From positions 930,001 to 994,000 of the forward strand of contig OZ223194.1 of the NCBI GenBank assembly GCA_965140355.1: 64,000 nucleotides of DNA. Reading direction: 5' to 3'. Positions 27,643 through 36,439 of the stretch are shown piece by piece; position 1 is the first letter of the stretch; every line of letters begins with the position of its first letter. The stretch is from Acetobacterium sp965140355. GTDB taxonomy: Bacteria; Bacillota; Clostridia; Eubacteriales; Eubacteriaceae. Under the pieces are notes generated by a model. That model had not been told where the DNA came from and did not search any database. It saw nothing but the letters and a program-made list of their open reading frames with translations. Position numbers and translations under genes: made by a program.

Positions 27643-28491
27643 TTACAAGAATAACGCTCCTTCGGCTATTATCTTGACATCGCCCACCACGTTTATTTCA
27701 CCTGTCGATTGATCGGCCCAAACTTTTATCTGACTGGGTCTTCCCACAAAACGGCCTTGGTTTAAAATGATGTCTTCTGTTATTTTGCAGATATTCCATT
27801 TATATAGATAAGCCGCAACCGCTCCGGCGGCACTGCCAGTTGCCACATCTTCTACCGCTCCCAAATTGTCCCATGTACGGCCCTCCCGGTTATCAACGTC
27901 AAACACATAGACAAACTTTGCATTGATCTTGCTCAACAGCATCTCAAAATGGTCAACGCTTATTTTTGCCTGCTCCAGCCCCGACGCAAGAGGCACAATT
28001 AAATAAGACAATCCGGTTGTCACAACCTCCATTGGGAGTTCGTGATATAGATTGTCGGAGGTAAGATTTAACGCTTGCAATAAATTATCTTTCCCTTCAT
28101 TTTCAACACGACCTAAAAATTCAGGAACGCCCTGATTCATTGTGGCTTGAAAATAATCACTGATTTTAATCGACTGAGCTTGTAATGTTTTAGCGTTTAA
28201 CTCGAATTCAACGGCGATGTTATTTTCATCGGAGTATCGTTTTTTATGAATCGTTGCTACCGCTCCCAAGATCGGATGTCCGGCAAAATCTAATTCTTCC
28301 TCAACTGTAAATATTCTTGCACGAAAGTGTTTTTCGCCTATCACCCTCAGAAAAATAGTTTCAAATTGCTTAAATTCCTGCGCAATGCTTTGCATATATT
28401 GCGCTTCCAGATCTTCTTCATGAAAGATAACCGTCAGTCCATTTCCAGACAAAACCTGGGAACTGAATACGTCAACATGATAATAGTCCAT
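27643..28491 (-). CDS. PhzF-family isomerase/epimerase
   Basis: 282 aa with the two-lobed PhzF fold: an N-terminal DVFSSQVLSGNGLTV strand, the catalytic Glu in KQFETIFL, the GHPILGA loop at ~77 and the second-lobe DVATGSAAGAVAAYL loop near 215. Members isomerise small acids, as PhzF does in phenazine synthesis, but most genomic copies have no known substrate. No phenazine genes are nearby. AAAGGGG site 7 nt before ATG. Confidence 0.88.
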   Translation of the reverse strand: MDYYHVDVFSSQVLSGNGLTVIFHEEDLEAQYMQSIAQEFKQFETIFLRVIGEKHFRARIFTVEEELDFAGHPILGAVATIHKKRYSDENNIAVEFELNAKTLQAQSIKISDYFQATMNQGVPEFLGRVENEGKDNLLQALNLTSDNLYHELPMEVVTTGLSYLIVPLASGLEQAKISVDHFEMLLSKINAKFVYVFDVDNREGRTWDNLGAVEDVATGSAAGAVAAYLYKWNICKITEDIILNQGRFVGRPSQIKVWADQSTGEINVVGDVKIIAEGALFL

Positions 28492-28949
28492 TGATATACC
28501 CCTTTCAAATTCTCCGTATTTTTATTTTGACATCATAATATTTTTGCTATTTTCCAACGTGATATAAGCCGCATTATACTTTAGGATATATTTCATATTA
28601 ACTAAAAACAACCGATTCATCATCGCAAATAGCAATTTGCATTAAAGCTCACTTCCTCACATCTTGAGCAGATTATTACCAAAACTGCAACGAATAAAAA
28701 GCCATTTTCCAGTAACCATCAGCTAAATTACCCCACCCCATTATTATCCACTTTAAATTTTCTTTGTCGTTACTTGGATCAGCTAAATTGGGTAATAAAA
28801 TCTTAGCTGATCCAAATGACTACAATTTGTCTTAAATTTTACCATACCTCAATATCTCAAGAATAGCTAAAATTCTACTTTCCCTTTTAATCTTTCATTC
28901 TGAAATATTTTCATCATAAATTTGCTACCAATCTGCGAATAAGCATTGA
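28492..28949. other. intergenic region with repeated ATCAGCTAA sites
   Basis: 458 bp without an ORF of note. ATCAGCTAAATT occurs at 28718-28729 and again at 28778-28789, and the latter forms half of the inverted repeat at 28774-28815. The copies look like binding sites or a mobile-repeat footprint. No RNA gene is visible. Confidence 0.5.
28774..28815. repeat. 13-bp perfect inverted repeat
   Basis: TTGGATCAGCTAA (28774-28786) and TTAGCTGATCCAA (28803-28815) with a 16-nt spacer. It lies between the 3' end of the XRE-cupin gene and the PhzF gene on the same strand. It may be a terminator-like hairpin without T run, or an operator for the PhzF gene. Confidence 0.6.
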
Positions 28950-29516
28950 TTACAAAGGATACAGCGATGGTGTCAGGACAAACAAAATATGATTAGCCTG
29001 TTCTCCTTTATTCAAAAATCGATGTTTAACATTCGGAGGAATCCGAACAACATCACCTTCCTCCAAAAAATACTCAATCCCTTCTAATTCAACATAGGCC
29101 TCCCCTTTCATGACCACCGCAATTTCTTCCTTATCCCTATGTGAATAGTGACTTTCGGTGGTATTGGCATGCGCATTCAAATCCATCATCAAAAGTTCAA
29201 TATGCGCTTTCATAAAATCCGGGGTTAACACATCATAAACAACATGGTCATTGTTTTCGCGATAAACTTGCTGGCGATCTTTCTTTTTAGAAATTAAAGA
29301 TTCCGTCTCAATTTCATTGATAAAAAGTGTGTATAGCGGTACATTTAAGGCCTTCGCAATAAGATCCAATACACTCAATGACGGATTTGCCTTTCCTCGC
29401 TCAATTTGACTTATAAGGGACGTACTTATTCCCGAAAAATCGGCAAACTGACGAATTGTCATGCCTTTTTTCTGCCGGTAATTTAAAACTGTTTGGCCCA
29501 AACGATTATAATTCAT
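28950..29516 (-). CDS. XRE-family regulator with C-terminal cupin domain
   Basis: 188 aa from ATG 29516, preceded by GGGAG; an upstream in-frame ATG has no site. The N-terminal HTH (residues ~7-60: MTIRQFADFSGISTSLISQIERGKANPSL) is of the XRE/Cro type. The C-terminal cupin (~110-185) has HYSHRDKEEIAVVMKGEAYVEL and VRIPPNVKHRF, with metal-binding His. Proteins like this sense a small metabolite and control an adjacent transporter or catabolic gene. Its divergent neighbour is a DMT-family exporter, the likely target. Confidence 0.88.
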   Translation of the reverse strand: MNYNRLGQTVLNYRQKKGMTIRQFADFSGISTSLISQIERGKANPSLSVLDLIAKALNVPLYTLFINEIETESLISKKKDRQQVYRENNDHVVYDVLTPDFMKAHIELLMMDLNAHANTTESHYSHRDKEEIAVVMKGEAYVELEGIEYFLEEGDVVRIPPNVKHRFLNKGEQANHILFVLTPSLYPL

Positions 29517-29685
29517 CGTAATCTCCCATCCATAATAATAAGCTTTTTCTATCATTTGTATTAACATAATGAAACGATCAAATAGAACTGTAATTAGCGA
29601 TGAAAATAGCCTATAATATTCTTATATATTATATTGTATCATGTATTTTATATTTAACAAGAACAAGGAGGTATCTTATTAACTG

Positions 29686-30585
29686 ATGCAGTCACGAACG
29701 ATTCAATATCTTTTTTTAATGTTAGGCGTTTTTGCTTTATCCACTTCTGCTATCTTTGTAAAATTAGCGGCTGCCCCTTCCTCTATTGTGGCTTTTTACC
29801 GACTTTTCTTTGCCGTATTAATACTCTTGCCATTTTTATTATTCAAAAAAGAAAATCGGCAAGCGCTACGCGCGTTATCTAAAAAGCAATGGGGATTAGC
29901 TCTATTATCGGGATTATTTTTAGCAATACATTATGTTTTATGGTTTGAATCCCTGAACTATACCTCTGTTGCAAGTTCAACTGTTATTGTCACCTTACAG
30001 CCGCTTTTTTCGTTTGTTGGCGGACATTTTTTATTTAGGGAACGTTTCGACAAAACCACAATTGCCCCCCTTTTGATATCATTAATTGGTTGTTTCATCA
30101 TTGGCTGGGGTGACTTTGAGATCAGTTATCAGGCTTTATTCGGTGATCTGCTGGCCTTTATTGCTGCGGGTGTCATAACTGTTTATTTTTTTATTGGACA
30201 ACACATGCGAAAAAATTTGGCTGTCATCCCTTATTCCATATTAGGTTACTCTGGCAGCGCCTTTTTTTTAGCGTTATATGCCGTTAGCCAGCATGTATCT
30301 TTTATCAACTATCCCTTCGCTACCTGGAAAGCCTTAATCGGGTTAGCTTTGATTGCAACGGTTTTTGGTCAAATGGTTTTTAATTGGCTCTTAAAGTGGT
30401 TGCGTGCCTCAAACATCTCAATGAGTATTTTAGGTGAAACAATTGGAACTTGCCTCCTTGCTTATTTTATTTTGGGTGAGGTTATCTCTTTGCAACAAGG
30501 AGTTGGGATAACAATCACACTCATTGGCCTCACCTTGTTTTTATTTCACCAAAATAAGACTCGCGCAATCAACACAATAACTTAA
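29686..30585 (+). CDS. EamA/DMT-family transporter
   Basis: 299 aa with ten predicted membrane helices arranged as two EamA repeats (…FYRLFFAVLILLPF in the first, …SMSILGETIGTCLLAYFILGE in the second). These carriers export amino acids, nucleobases or other metabolites. It is divergent from the XRE-cupin regulator 170 bp away. AAGGAGG is present but 14 nt from the ATG, longer than usual. Confidence 0.87.
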   Translation: MQSRTIQYLFLMLGVFALSTSAIFVKLAAAPSSIVAFYRLFFAVLILLPFLLFKKENRQALRALSKKQWGLALLSGLFLAIHYVLWFESLNYTSVASSTVIVTLQPLFSFVGGHFLFRERFDKTTIAPLLISLIGCFIIGWGDFEISYQALFGDLLAFIAAGVITVYFFIGQHMRKNLAVIPYSILGYSGSAFFLALYAVSQHVSFINYPFATWKALIGLALIATVFGQMVFNWLLKWLRASNISMSILGETIGTCLLAYFILGEVISLQQGVGITITLIGLTLFLFHQNKTRAINTIT

Positions 30586-30681
30586 GATGCTGTATATGCT
30601 GATCTCATTTAACAATTAACTTGATTTTGTTTTACAAAATGATTAATATTCCTATTACAACCTATCATCTTTAATAAGTAA

Positions 30682-30733
30682 TTGCGAAATGAAAAAACAT
30701 CAAACACCGGTTGCTTTGGGTGCAGTTTCGCAC
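30682..30733 (+). repeat. TTGCGAAA repeat family, copy C (half element)
   Basis: Runs from TTGCGAAATGAAAAAACATC to GGTGCAGTTTCGCAC. It closely matches the left half of the full copy at 63792-63989. The ends (TTGCGAAA and TTTCGCA) are complementary, so the RNA could form a long hairpin. It lies just before the cupin gene. Confidence 0.75.
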
Positions 30734-30769
30734 TTACCTAATCATCTTTAAAAATTGGAGGTATTTAAA

Positions 30770-31129
30770 ATGGACAAAATAAATATTGAAGAAAAACTTA
30801 GCTTGTTTAACGACTATTGGAATCCGAAAATCATCGGTGAAATCAATGAGTCTTATGTAAAATTAGCCAAACTTAAAGGCGATTTTGTATGGCATACTCA
30901 TGAAAATGAGGACGAAATGTTTTATGTCTTAAAAGGCGCATTAACCATGAAGTTCCGGGAAAAAAGTGTGCAAATCAATGAAGGTGAATGCATTGTGATC
31001 CCTAGCGGCGTTGAGCATATGCCGGTTGCTGAAGAAGAAGTTCATGTCATGCTTATCGAATCGAAGACTACTTTAAATACCGGCAATGTAATAAATGAAA
31101 GAACGGTTGAAAAACTAAATAAAATATAA
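30770..31129 (+). CDS. small cupin-domain protein
   Basis: 119 aa single cupin. The two motifs are WHTHENEDEMFYVLKGALTMKF and IPSGVEHMP, giving three His and a Glu as metal ligands. Start at 30770 because GGAGG lies 8 nt upstream. It resembles mannose-6-phosphate-isomerase-like cupins of unknown substrate. It follows the DMT exporter but is separated by 185 bp and a repeat copy, and it has its own terminator. Confidence 0.85.
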   Translation: MDKINIEEKLSLFNDYWNPKIIGEINESYVKLAKLKGDFVWHTHENEDEMFYVLKGALTMKFREKSVQINEGECIVIPSGVEHMPVAEEEVHVMLIESKTTLNTGNVINERTVEKLNKI

Positions 31130-31130
31130 A

Positions 31131-31172
31131 AAAAGGTTATGTTTTTCAAAATGAAAGACATAACCTTTTAAT
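31131..31172 (+). terminator. terminator of the cupin gene
   Basis: AAAAGGTTATGT (31131-31142) pairs with ACATAACCTTTT (31158-31169), followed by AATATTTT. It starts right after the cupin stop codon and may also end the convergent EFR1 gene. Confidence 0.88.
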
Positions 31173-31206
31173 ATTTTGCTTGGTGTTTTATAAATAAAAA
31201 ACCCCT

Positions 31207-31995
31207 TCAAACAGTAGCTTTGATCAGCTCTTTTGCTTTAACGACACGATACTGTTTGAACTTTTTGCCGGGAATAATTACTGCATTAGCTGGACAAAAG
31301 CTTAGGCATCGCATACATAACTCACAAGACTTGTGCCATTCGGGATAATCTTTCATCTTGATATTGTTCACCGGACACAGCTTTGCACATAAACCACATT
31401 TAATACATTTTTCCTGATCCACCGTAATTTTTCGCCCTTCAGCCAGATTTACCCGTTCCATTATAAAATGGTTACAGCAAAGATGATAAAATCCTTTTGA
31501 AAGAAATGGGATGCGTTTCCATGATGTATTTCCTTTAATGAGATTTTCTGCATACGCTCTAGCTTTCTTAAGACCACTATTTATTTTTTTACCGTTTACT
31601 TCCTCATTTATCTGTTTGGGAAGCCAATTATTCGGCATCATAATCTCACAAGCACCAATGCAGTCATAGCCCTTTTCTGTTAGAACCTTTTTTAATGGCC
31701 CCACAATAGCACCAGAAAAAGCCATCATGGTATCAACCATAAAAACAGGTGTTTTATCAGCCCTTGGTAATGCCTTAAAAAAATCCCAGACAAAAGGTAA
31801 TGTCGATTGAAAAGCAACCGGAAAAGCAATCCCAAAAGGAATTGTGGTGTCTATTTTTTTTGGGTCCGTCTCTTCAATTTTATGTAAAGTAACCGATATT
31901 CCTTTTGCGGAAAAAATCTCTATCATTTCTTTTACTACCAACAAGGTGTTTCCGGTTCCTGAATAGTAATAAAAATTGATCTGTGTTCCAAACAT
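31207..31995 (-). CDS. EFR1-family ferredoxin/flavodoxin-like protein
   Basis: 262 aa from ATG 31995 (GGGAGG 9 nt upstream); a longer frame would overlap the TetR gene. The N-terminal part is flavodoxin-like with the FMN phosphate loop YYSGTGNTLLV (~9-19). The C-terminal ~75 residues have two [4Fe-4S] motifs, CIKCGLCAKLCPVN and CELCMRCLSFCPAN. EFR1 proteins shuttle electrons in anaerobes. It forms an operon with the TetR regulator 38 bp upstream, which probably represses it. Confidence 0.88.
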   Translation of the reverse strand: MFGTQINFYYYSGTGNTLLVVKEMIEIFSAKGISVTLHKIEETDPKKIDTTIPFGIAFPVAFQSTLPFVWDFFKALPRADKTPVFMVDTMMAFSGAIVGPLKKVLTEKGYDCIGACEIMMPNNWLPKQINEEVNGKKINSGLKKARAYAENLIKGNTSWKRIPFLSKGFYHLCCNHFIMERVNLAEGRKITVDQEKCIKCGLCAKLCPVNNIKMKDYPEWHKSCELCMRCLSFCPANAVIIPGKKFKQYRVVKAKELIKATV

Positions 31996-32033
31996 AATTA
32001 ATTTCCTCCCATAAATACGATCTCTGGCATCTA

Positions 32034-32618
32034 TTAATTTTTTATCATGGTCCAAATATTTTGGGCAATTTTCTTTCCATTCATAATTAATGATGCTTCA
32101 GTACCGGTAACGGCACAAGCAAACATAAGTCCTTCCACAAGTACAGCAATCTGAAGTGCCAAAAAATGCGGGTCAATGTCTTTTTTTACTTCTTCATTTT
32201 GTTGTGCTTCTCTAAATTTTTCTTCAATCAATGGGATACCACCATAAATATAATCAGCTACCTTTGTCTTAAATTCGGGGAATTTTTTAATCGAATCAAT
32301 TAAAACAAGATAGGTATCACTGTTGACATTATCATAATATTTGCTATAGGAAAAATAACCCGAATAATCAAAGGAGTTTTGTATCAGTTCCTTTATATTG
32401 TCAGAAGAAGAAATTTTTTTATCAGTCCATATTTTAATTTCTTCAATTATTACCTGGATCGCTTGGATAAAAACATCATCCTTATTTTTAAAATGATGAT
32501 AAAAAGCACCTTTAGTAATATTGCAGGCACTTGTTATATCATTAATACTTGTCTTATCATAACCATTCTCTATAAACATTATTACCGCCTGATGCAATAA
32601 CTGTTCTTTTGTTTTCAT
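32034..32618 (-). CDS. TetR/AcrR-family regulator of the EFR1 operon
   Basis: 194 aa. HTH in the N-terminal ~50 residues (SINDITSACNITKGAFYHHFKNKDDVF). The C-terminal ligand domain has no motif that identifies the effector. First gene of a two-gene unit with the ferredoxin-flavodoxin protein. A palindrome overlapping the transcription start (32643-32664) is a good candidate for autorepression. GAGGAG site 9 nt upstream. Confidence 0.87.
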   Translation of the reverse strand: MKTKEQLLHQAVIMFIENGYDKTSINDITSACNITKGAFYHHFKNKDDVFIQAIQVIIEEIKIWTDKKISSSDNIKELIQNSFDYSGYFSYSKYYDNVNSDTYLVLIDSIKKFPEFKTKVADYIYGGIPLIEEKFREAQQNEEVKKDIDPHFLALQIAVLVEGLMFACAVTGTEASLIMNGKKIAQNIWTMIKN

Positions 32619-32642
32619 CGTGTTGTTCTCCTCATCTCAAAA

Positions 32643-32664
32643 ACATACTAAACGGTCGGTATGT
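32643..32664. promoter_or_regulatory. TetR-type operator
   Basis: ACATAC and GTATGT flank a 10-bp centre (TAAACGGTCG), a common TetR-family operator form. It lies just downstream of the -10 box at 32672-32677, where a bound repressor would block initiation. Confidence 0.72.
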
Positions 32665-32671
32665 TATATTA

Positions 32672-32700
32672 AGTATAATGTTCTTACCACAAATTGTCAA
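32672..32700 (-). promoter_or_regulatory. sigma-A promoter of the tetR-EFR1 operon
   Basis: On the minus strand TTGACA (32695-32700), 17-nt spacer, TATACT (32672-32677). Near-consensus and 50 bp before the TetR start, immediately followed by the palindromic operator. Confidence 0.8.
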
Positions 32701-32832
32701 GTTCGAACCTAAAAAAGACCCCTGCACAAAGTACATTTCTGAGGCCTATTTATTTCTGTCTATTTAATTGTACCTTAATTTTATAAAAAAACCGAAGGGT
32801 CCCGACTTTTATCTTAATCTCTCTGAATTTAC

Positions 32833-33417
32833 TTAATTTGGTATGTATCTACCCGCATATTCAACTTTTGCTTTTTTCGTGTATTTCATAATAAACTCCG
32901 ATTTTGCTTCTGTATAGCCATCTCTGTTGTGCTCATATTCTTTCCCCAAACGCAATTTAAGATTTCCATATTGAGCAGCAATATCAGGATGATCTACTAG
33001 ATAATCTCTAAAATATAACTCATCCCAATCACCTAAATGCCTAACATGAAGATGATACACCTTTTCTGCAAACCCCTCTAACAAATATCCTTTATTTAAT
33101 GCCAGTCGCAAATCCGGCTTAAATTCACTTGACATCAGGTTCCAGCTATTTTTGTTGAGGATTTTGATTAGCTCTGTAAGCTCGCACTTGCTATCCACTT
33201 CTAACAAGATATCGATGGTCGGTTTTGCAATCAGTCCTTCCACCGCACTGCTGCCAATATGGTTGATCCGTTTTATGTCCTGATTGTTGATCGAACCTAA
33301 TAGCTGTCTTTTTTCGATTTGATACCATTCTTTATATTTGGGATTATGCTCTTTTAAAATAATCGGAAACAATACCCATAATTCTTTCAACGATAATTCT
33401 GATAATTCTTTTTTCAT
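32833..33417 (-). CDS. GrpB/UPF0157 family protein (nucleotidyltransferase-like fold)
   Basis: 194 aa from ATG 33417 with GAGGG upstream. It carries the family core INHIGSSAVEGLIAKPTIDILLEV (~50-75) and the later YHLHVRHLGDWDELYFRDYLVDHPD. GrpB-like proteins share the nucleotidyltransferase fold but few have a known reaction. Single gene between the TetR promoter region and the flavodoxin gene. Confidence 0.88.
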   Translation of the reverse strand: MKKELSELSLKELWVLFPIILKEHNPKYKEWYQIEKRQLLGSINNQDIKRINHIGSSAVEGLIAKPTIDILLEVDSKCELTELIKILNKNSWNLMSSEFKPDLRLALNKGYLLEGFAEKVYHLHVRHLGDWDELYFRDYLVDHPDIAAQYGNLKLRLGKEYEHNRDGYTEAKSEFIMKYTKKAKVEYAGRYIPN

Positions 33418-33480
33418 AATCATCCCTCATCGCTCATAAATAGCAACACCAAAGCTACACGTAATCACTTTTATTTTTTT

Positions 33481-34011
33481 TCATTTTAGATTTTCAGCTA
33501 AATCACGTACTTTTTGAAGCTCGGGTGAATCATGCATACTGCCTTTTTCTACCATCCCCGGAATTTTGATGATGCCCTTATTTTCCCATTTTAAATATGA
33601 GCTAATCGCATTTAACTGGGCTTCAGCCGCATCGTAGACCTTATCCGAACCCGAATTTAACAACATTGCAATCGAATGAATATGAAATCCTTTTTTAGCA
33701 AAAGCATACATCCGATCGATAAAGCATTTTATCTGTGCGGAAACATCAAACCAGTAGATCGGTGAAGCCAATACCAGCAAATCCGTCTGTTCAAGATCTT
33801 TTAAGATGTCGTTCATATCATCTTTTTGCACACAAAGACCATCATGTGTAAAACAATATTGACAGCCTTGACAAGGTTTAACCGTCAGTTCACTTAACTT
33901 TCTTAACGTCACCTGATGGCCGGCTTTTTTTGCCGCTTTGGCAAATACATCTGCCATAATTTCAGTATTTCCGCCTTTTCGCGGGCTACCCGTAACAACT
34001 AAAATATTCAT
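33481..34011 (-). CDS. flavodoxin-family NAD(P)H-dependent FMN reductase
   Basis: 176 aa. FMN phosphate-binding loop GSPRKGGNTEIM at the N-terminus, then KPCQGCQYCFTHDGLCVQKDDM with four Cys typical of the Isf/WrbA-like iron-sulfur flavodoxin relatives, and ASPIYWFDVSAQIKCFIDR. It reduces quinones, flavins or electrophiles. Last gene of a MarR-controlled run with the nitroreductase (37 bp upstream) and the monooxygenase. Confidence 0.87.
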   Translation of the reverse strand: MNILVVTGSPRKGGNTEIMADVFAKAAKKAGHQVTLRKLSELTVKPCQGCQYCFTHDGLCVQKDDMNDILKDLEQTDLLVLASPIYWFDVSAQIKCFIDRMYAFAKKGFHIHSIAMLLNSGSDKVYDAAEAQLNAISSYLKWENKGIIKIPGMVEKGSMHDSPELQKVRDLAENLK

Positions 34012-34048
34012 TTTTATTCACCAATTACCTTTCTAAACCTTTTATCCG

Positions 34049-34888
34049 TTAACCCTTAATCCACGAAAACAGATAGTTTACCGGATTTGTCGCTTGAATA
34101 CCAGGATCTTTCAATTTTTCAAAGCTTCCCGACAAAGCTCTTTCCCTCGCCGCTAAATGAAAATGACAGGCCCCGATACCAACGTCGGTCCGCTGAATGT
34201 CAATCCCCAATTTGCTGTCTTTTGTCGGCTGAACCTCATAGAAATGATAAGCATTCTGATCCTGAACTATTCGCCACGGTTGTTTATTCACCGCCGATGG
34301 TGCCAGACGCAGCATCTCCAAGGGGAACGCATAATCTCCAGCCGCCGCCGGGGTAAGCGGATGCGTAAAATCATGATCATAAAAAATCTCATGCCATTCA
34401 CAACGACGATTGGATTTTGCGGCCCACTGCACTACCGATTCCAGCATCCGCTTCTTACCGGCAGGATAACCGAGCGGGGAAATAACCGGAAAAAGATCTC
34501 CGGCTTTCAACTTCATCGCTGTCGAAAATCCGCTGCGGTCAAAGGTTCCCCCCAACCAGCAAGTTCCCAACCCCAGCGAAGTGCAATATAAAACCAGCTG
34601 CTCAAAGGAGTAACCCAGGGCCTCAAGCCCTAGTTCTCCCGGGGCCACCGATGCTCCAACATAATTAGATGCGCCTTTGATGACGCCGTAAGTTCCCAGC
34701 TTTTCACCGCTAACCAAGGCCGTCTTTTCCAACAGATGAAAGTTAACATCTATAGCAAAGGGATTAGCTAAAGCAGCGATATACGTGCTGATTTTATCCT
34801 GATCCGCTGTCGTCAGCGGACGATTTTGATAGGTTCGTACACTATGACGGGCTTTCACCGTTTCTTCGATCAAAAAATCTATTTTCAT
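34049..34888 (-). CDS. nitroreductase-family protein
   Basis: 279 aa, the duplicated nitroreductase type found in anaerobes. It opens EETVKARHSVRTYQNRPLT (FMN-binding Arg region), has a central YCTSLGLGTCWLGGTFDRSGF and a second half with LRLAPSAVNKQPWRI. FMN-dependent reduction of nitro or quinone compounds is likely. Middle gene of the MarR operon, 19 bp after the monooxygenase. Good AAGGGG site. Confidence 0.87.
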   Translation of the reverse strand: MKIDFLIEETVKARHSVRTYQNRPLTTADQDKISTYIAALANPFAIDVNFHLLEKTALVSGEKLGTYGVIKGASNYVGASVAPGELGLEALGYSFEQLVLYCTSLGLGTCWLGGTFDRSGFSTAMKLKAGDLFPVISPLGYPAGKKRMLESVVQWAAKSNRRCEWHEIFYDHDFTHPLTPAAAGDYAFPLEMLRLAPSAVNKQPWRIVQDQNAYHFYEVQPTKDSKLGIDIQRTDVGIGACHFHLAARERALSGSFEKLKDPGIQATNPVNYLFSWIKG

Positions 34889-34907
34889 TTGTATCCCCTT
34901 ACTTCTT

Positions 34908-35198
34908 TCAGGCTAGTGTTTTGTAAAGATTAATTTCACCCGGTTTTTCCAGATAACCCGTAAATGTCGCCATCGCGTCTTTAAAATGTTGCGACGACAA
35001 ATGGTTATTGAGGGCTTCCTGATCATCCCATTCTTCCAGCATTGTCAACAGTTGCGGATTTTTGACATCTTGCAGCAATTCATAGCGGACGCAACCAGCA
35101 TCATATTTTCTTGTCTCTGCCACAAGATTTTTAGCGATCGCAATAAATTCATCGATTTTATCGGCTTTAATATTATTTTGAGCAACTACTTTAATCAT
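34908..35198 (-). CDS. antibiotic biosynthesis monooxygenase (ABM) family protein
   Basis: 96 aa from ATG 35198. Small ferredoxin-like fold with MIKVVAQNNIKADKIDEFI, CVRYELLQDVKNPQLLTMLEEWDDQEALNNH and a C-terminal strand. YgiN-type proteins act on quinones or protect from them. It sits directly after marR, before the nitroreductase and flavodoxin genes, so the operon looks like a quinone/electrophile response. Confidence 0.88.
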   Translation of the reverse strand: MIKVVAQNNIKADKIDEFIAIAKNLVAETRKYDAGCVRYELLQDVKNPQLLTMLEEWDDQEALNNHLSSQHFKDAMATFTGYLEKPGEINLYKTLA

Positions 35199-35262
35199 CG
35201 TAAATTTTTCCTTCCTAATTGCCATTTTAGATAATGGCCTCTATTTGTTGTGGTTTTGTTGA

Positions 35263-35718
35263 TTACTCCGTTTTATTTCCCAGTTTATCCAAAAGTTTAC
35301 CACTCAATTCAAGAAAACAAAGCGTTTCTGCTTCGGTTAAGATGTTTCGATACTGGTTATGAAGCAGCCGCCAGGACGCTACGATTTGCTCTTGTTGTGC
35401 CAATCCTTCCGCAGTTGTCCGCAGATAGATATTTTTCCCTTCCGGTTGTTTTTCGACATATTTTTTACGCTCCAGCTTATCAATCAGCCGAGTGATCGTT
35501 GATGGTGTTAAGTTAAGCATTTCTCCAACTTCCTTTTGCTGTATTCCACCTTTTAAATTGACGTTATAAAGCAACACCGCATGACTTGGGGATAACCCGG
35601 TTTTACTAAACGCTTCGTCGGCCAATTTCCCCAACGCTCGGGCTAACTTTGTCGTCGAAAAAAATAAGCAGTCATCAAGTTTGCAGTCCTGAAGATCAAC
35701 GTCTCGTTCATTGTTCAA
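35263..35718 (-). CDS. MarR-family regulator of the redox operon
   Basis: 151 aa, TTG start preceded by AAAGGAGG 7 nt away. A winged-helix core: GIQQKEVGEMLNLTPSTITRLIDKLERKKYVEKQPEGKNIYLRTT. Cysteines near the N-terminus (DLQDCKLDDCLFF) could sense oxidants or quinones, as in some MarR proteins; this is inference. First gene of the marR-ABM-nitroreductase-flavodoxin run; a palindrome sits just upstream of its start. Confidence 0.88.
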   Translation of the reverse strand: MNNERDVDLQDCKLDDCLFFSTTKLARALGKLADEAFSKTGLSPSHAVLLYNVNLKGGIQQKEVGEMLNLTPSTITRLIDKLERKKYVEKQPEGKNIYLRTTAEGLAQQEQIVASWRLLHNQYRNILTEAETLCFLELSGKLLDKLGNKTE

Positions 35719-35735
35719 AATATCGCCTCCTTTGT

Positions 35736-35747
35736 TTGTACATACAA
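35736..35747. promoter_or_regulatory. candidate MarR operator
   Basis: TTGTA-CA-TACAA, perfect 5-bp arms, lies between the -10 box and the marR ribosome binding site. Its place suits autorepression. Confidence 0.5.
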
Positions 35748-35750
35748 TTT

Positions 35751-35779
35751 ATACTATCATGTGTCCTCTTTTTTGTCAA
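35751..35779 (-). promoter_or_regulatory. promoter of the marR operon
   Basis: Minus strand TTGACA (35774-35779), 17-nt spacer, TAGTAT (35751-35756). A TATAAA a few bases further on is an alternative -10 at poorer spacing. Confidence 0.6.
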
Positions 35780-35989
35780 TTCTAGTCTCAATAACTTATT
35801 TGTTATGATTTGCTGTCTGATCTAATTTATAAGTATCTTCTAATGAAATAGCCCATCATAAAAAATGTTAGTTGCTATTTAAGATGCCACCCCTATACTT
35901 ATTAACGCTTGCCAAAAGCGGTAGAAATAAACAATGATTAATGGTATAATCTCTAAAAACATAAATTTGATAAGAAGGTAGCTGTTAAA

Positions 35990-36304
35990 ATGATCGTTGT
36001 CCAGATTTTCATGGTAATCATCGGTAGCTTGTTTATTTATATTGGCTGGAGAATATGGAAGAAAGAACAAATAACACTCATTCATCGTTACCATTATGAA
36101 AAAGTTTCAGCAGAAAATAAGAAGCCCTATACAGAAAAGATGGGAAAAGCTATGATCCTAATGGGCATTGGAATAGCTTTAACCGGAATTGCTGATTTTA
36201 TATTTCACACGTCCTATTGTTGGTGTATTTTTGCGATTTGTTTCATTGGCGGACTTGTGATAATGATCGTTTCGCAAATTAAATATAATCACGGCATATT
36301 TTAA
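35990..36304 (+). CDS. small membrane protein, DUF3784-like
   Basis: 104 aa with three hydrophobic helices (~3-22, ~53-72, ~78-96). The pattern of a first helix followed by a GWRIWKKEQITLIHRYH loop and GKAMILMGIGIALTGIADF is like DUF3784 proteins. Function unknown. GAAGGTAG site before ATG; single gene. Confidence 0.7.
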   Translation: MIVVQIFMVIIGSLFIYIGWRIWKKEQITLIHRYHYEKVSAENKKPYTEKMGKAMILMGIGIALTGIADFIFHTSYCWCIFAICFIGGLVIMIVSQIKYNHGIF

Positions 36305-36439
36305 AATATATTTCCCTTTATCAAGCAAACTATCTAGACTAAACTGGCCTGTTCCCCCCTTATAAATCAGCCCCGCTCAAAATATCGGCTAAAGCCGTCC
36401 AACACCAATATAAACTAACTAATGCGAAGGAACCACTCA

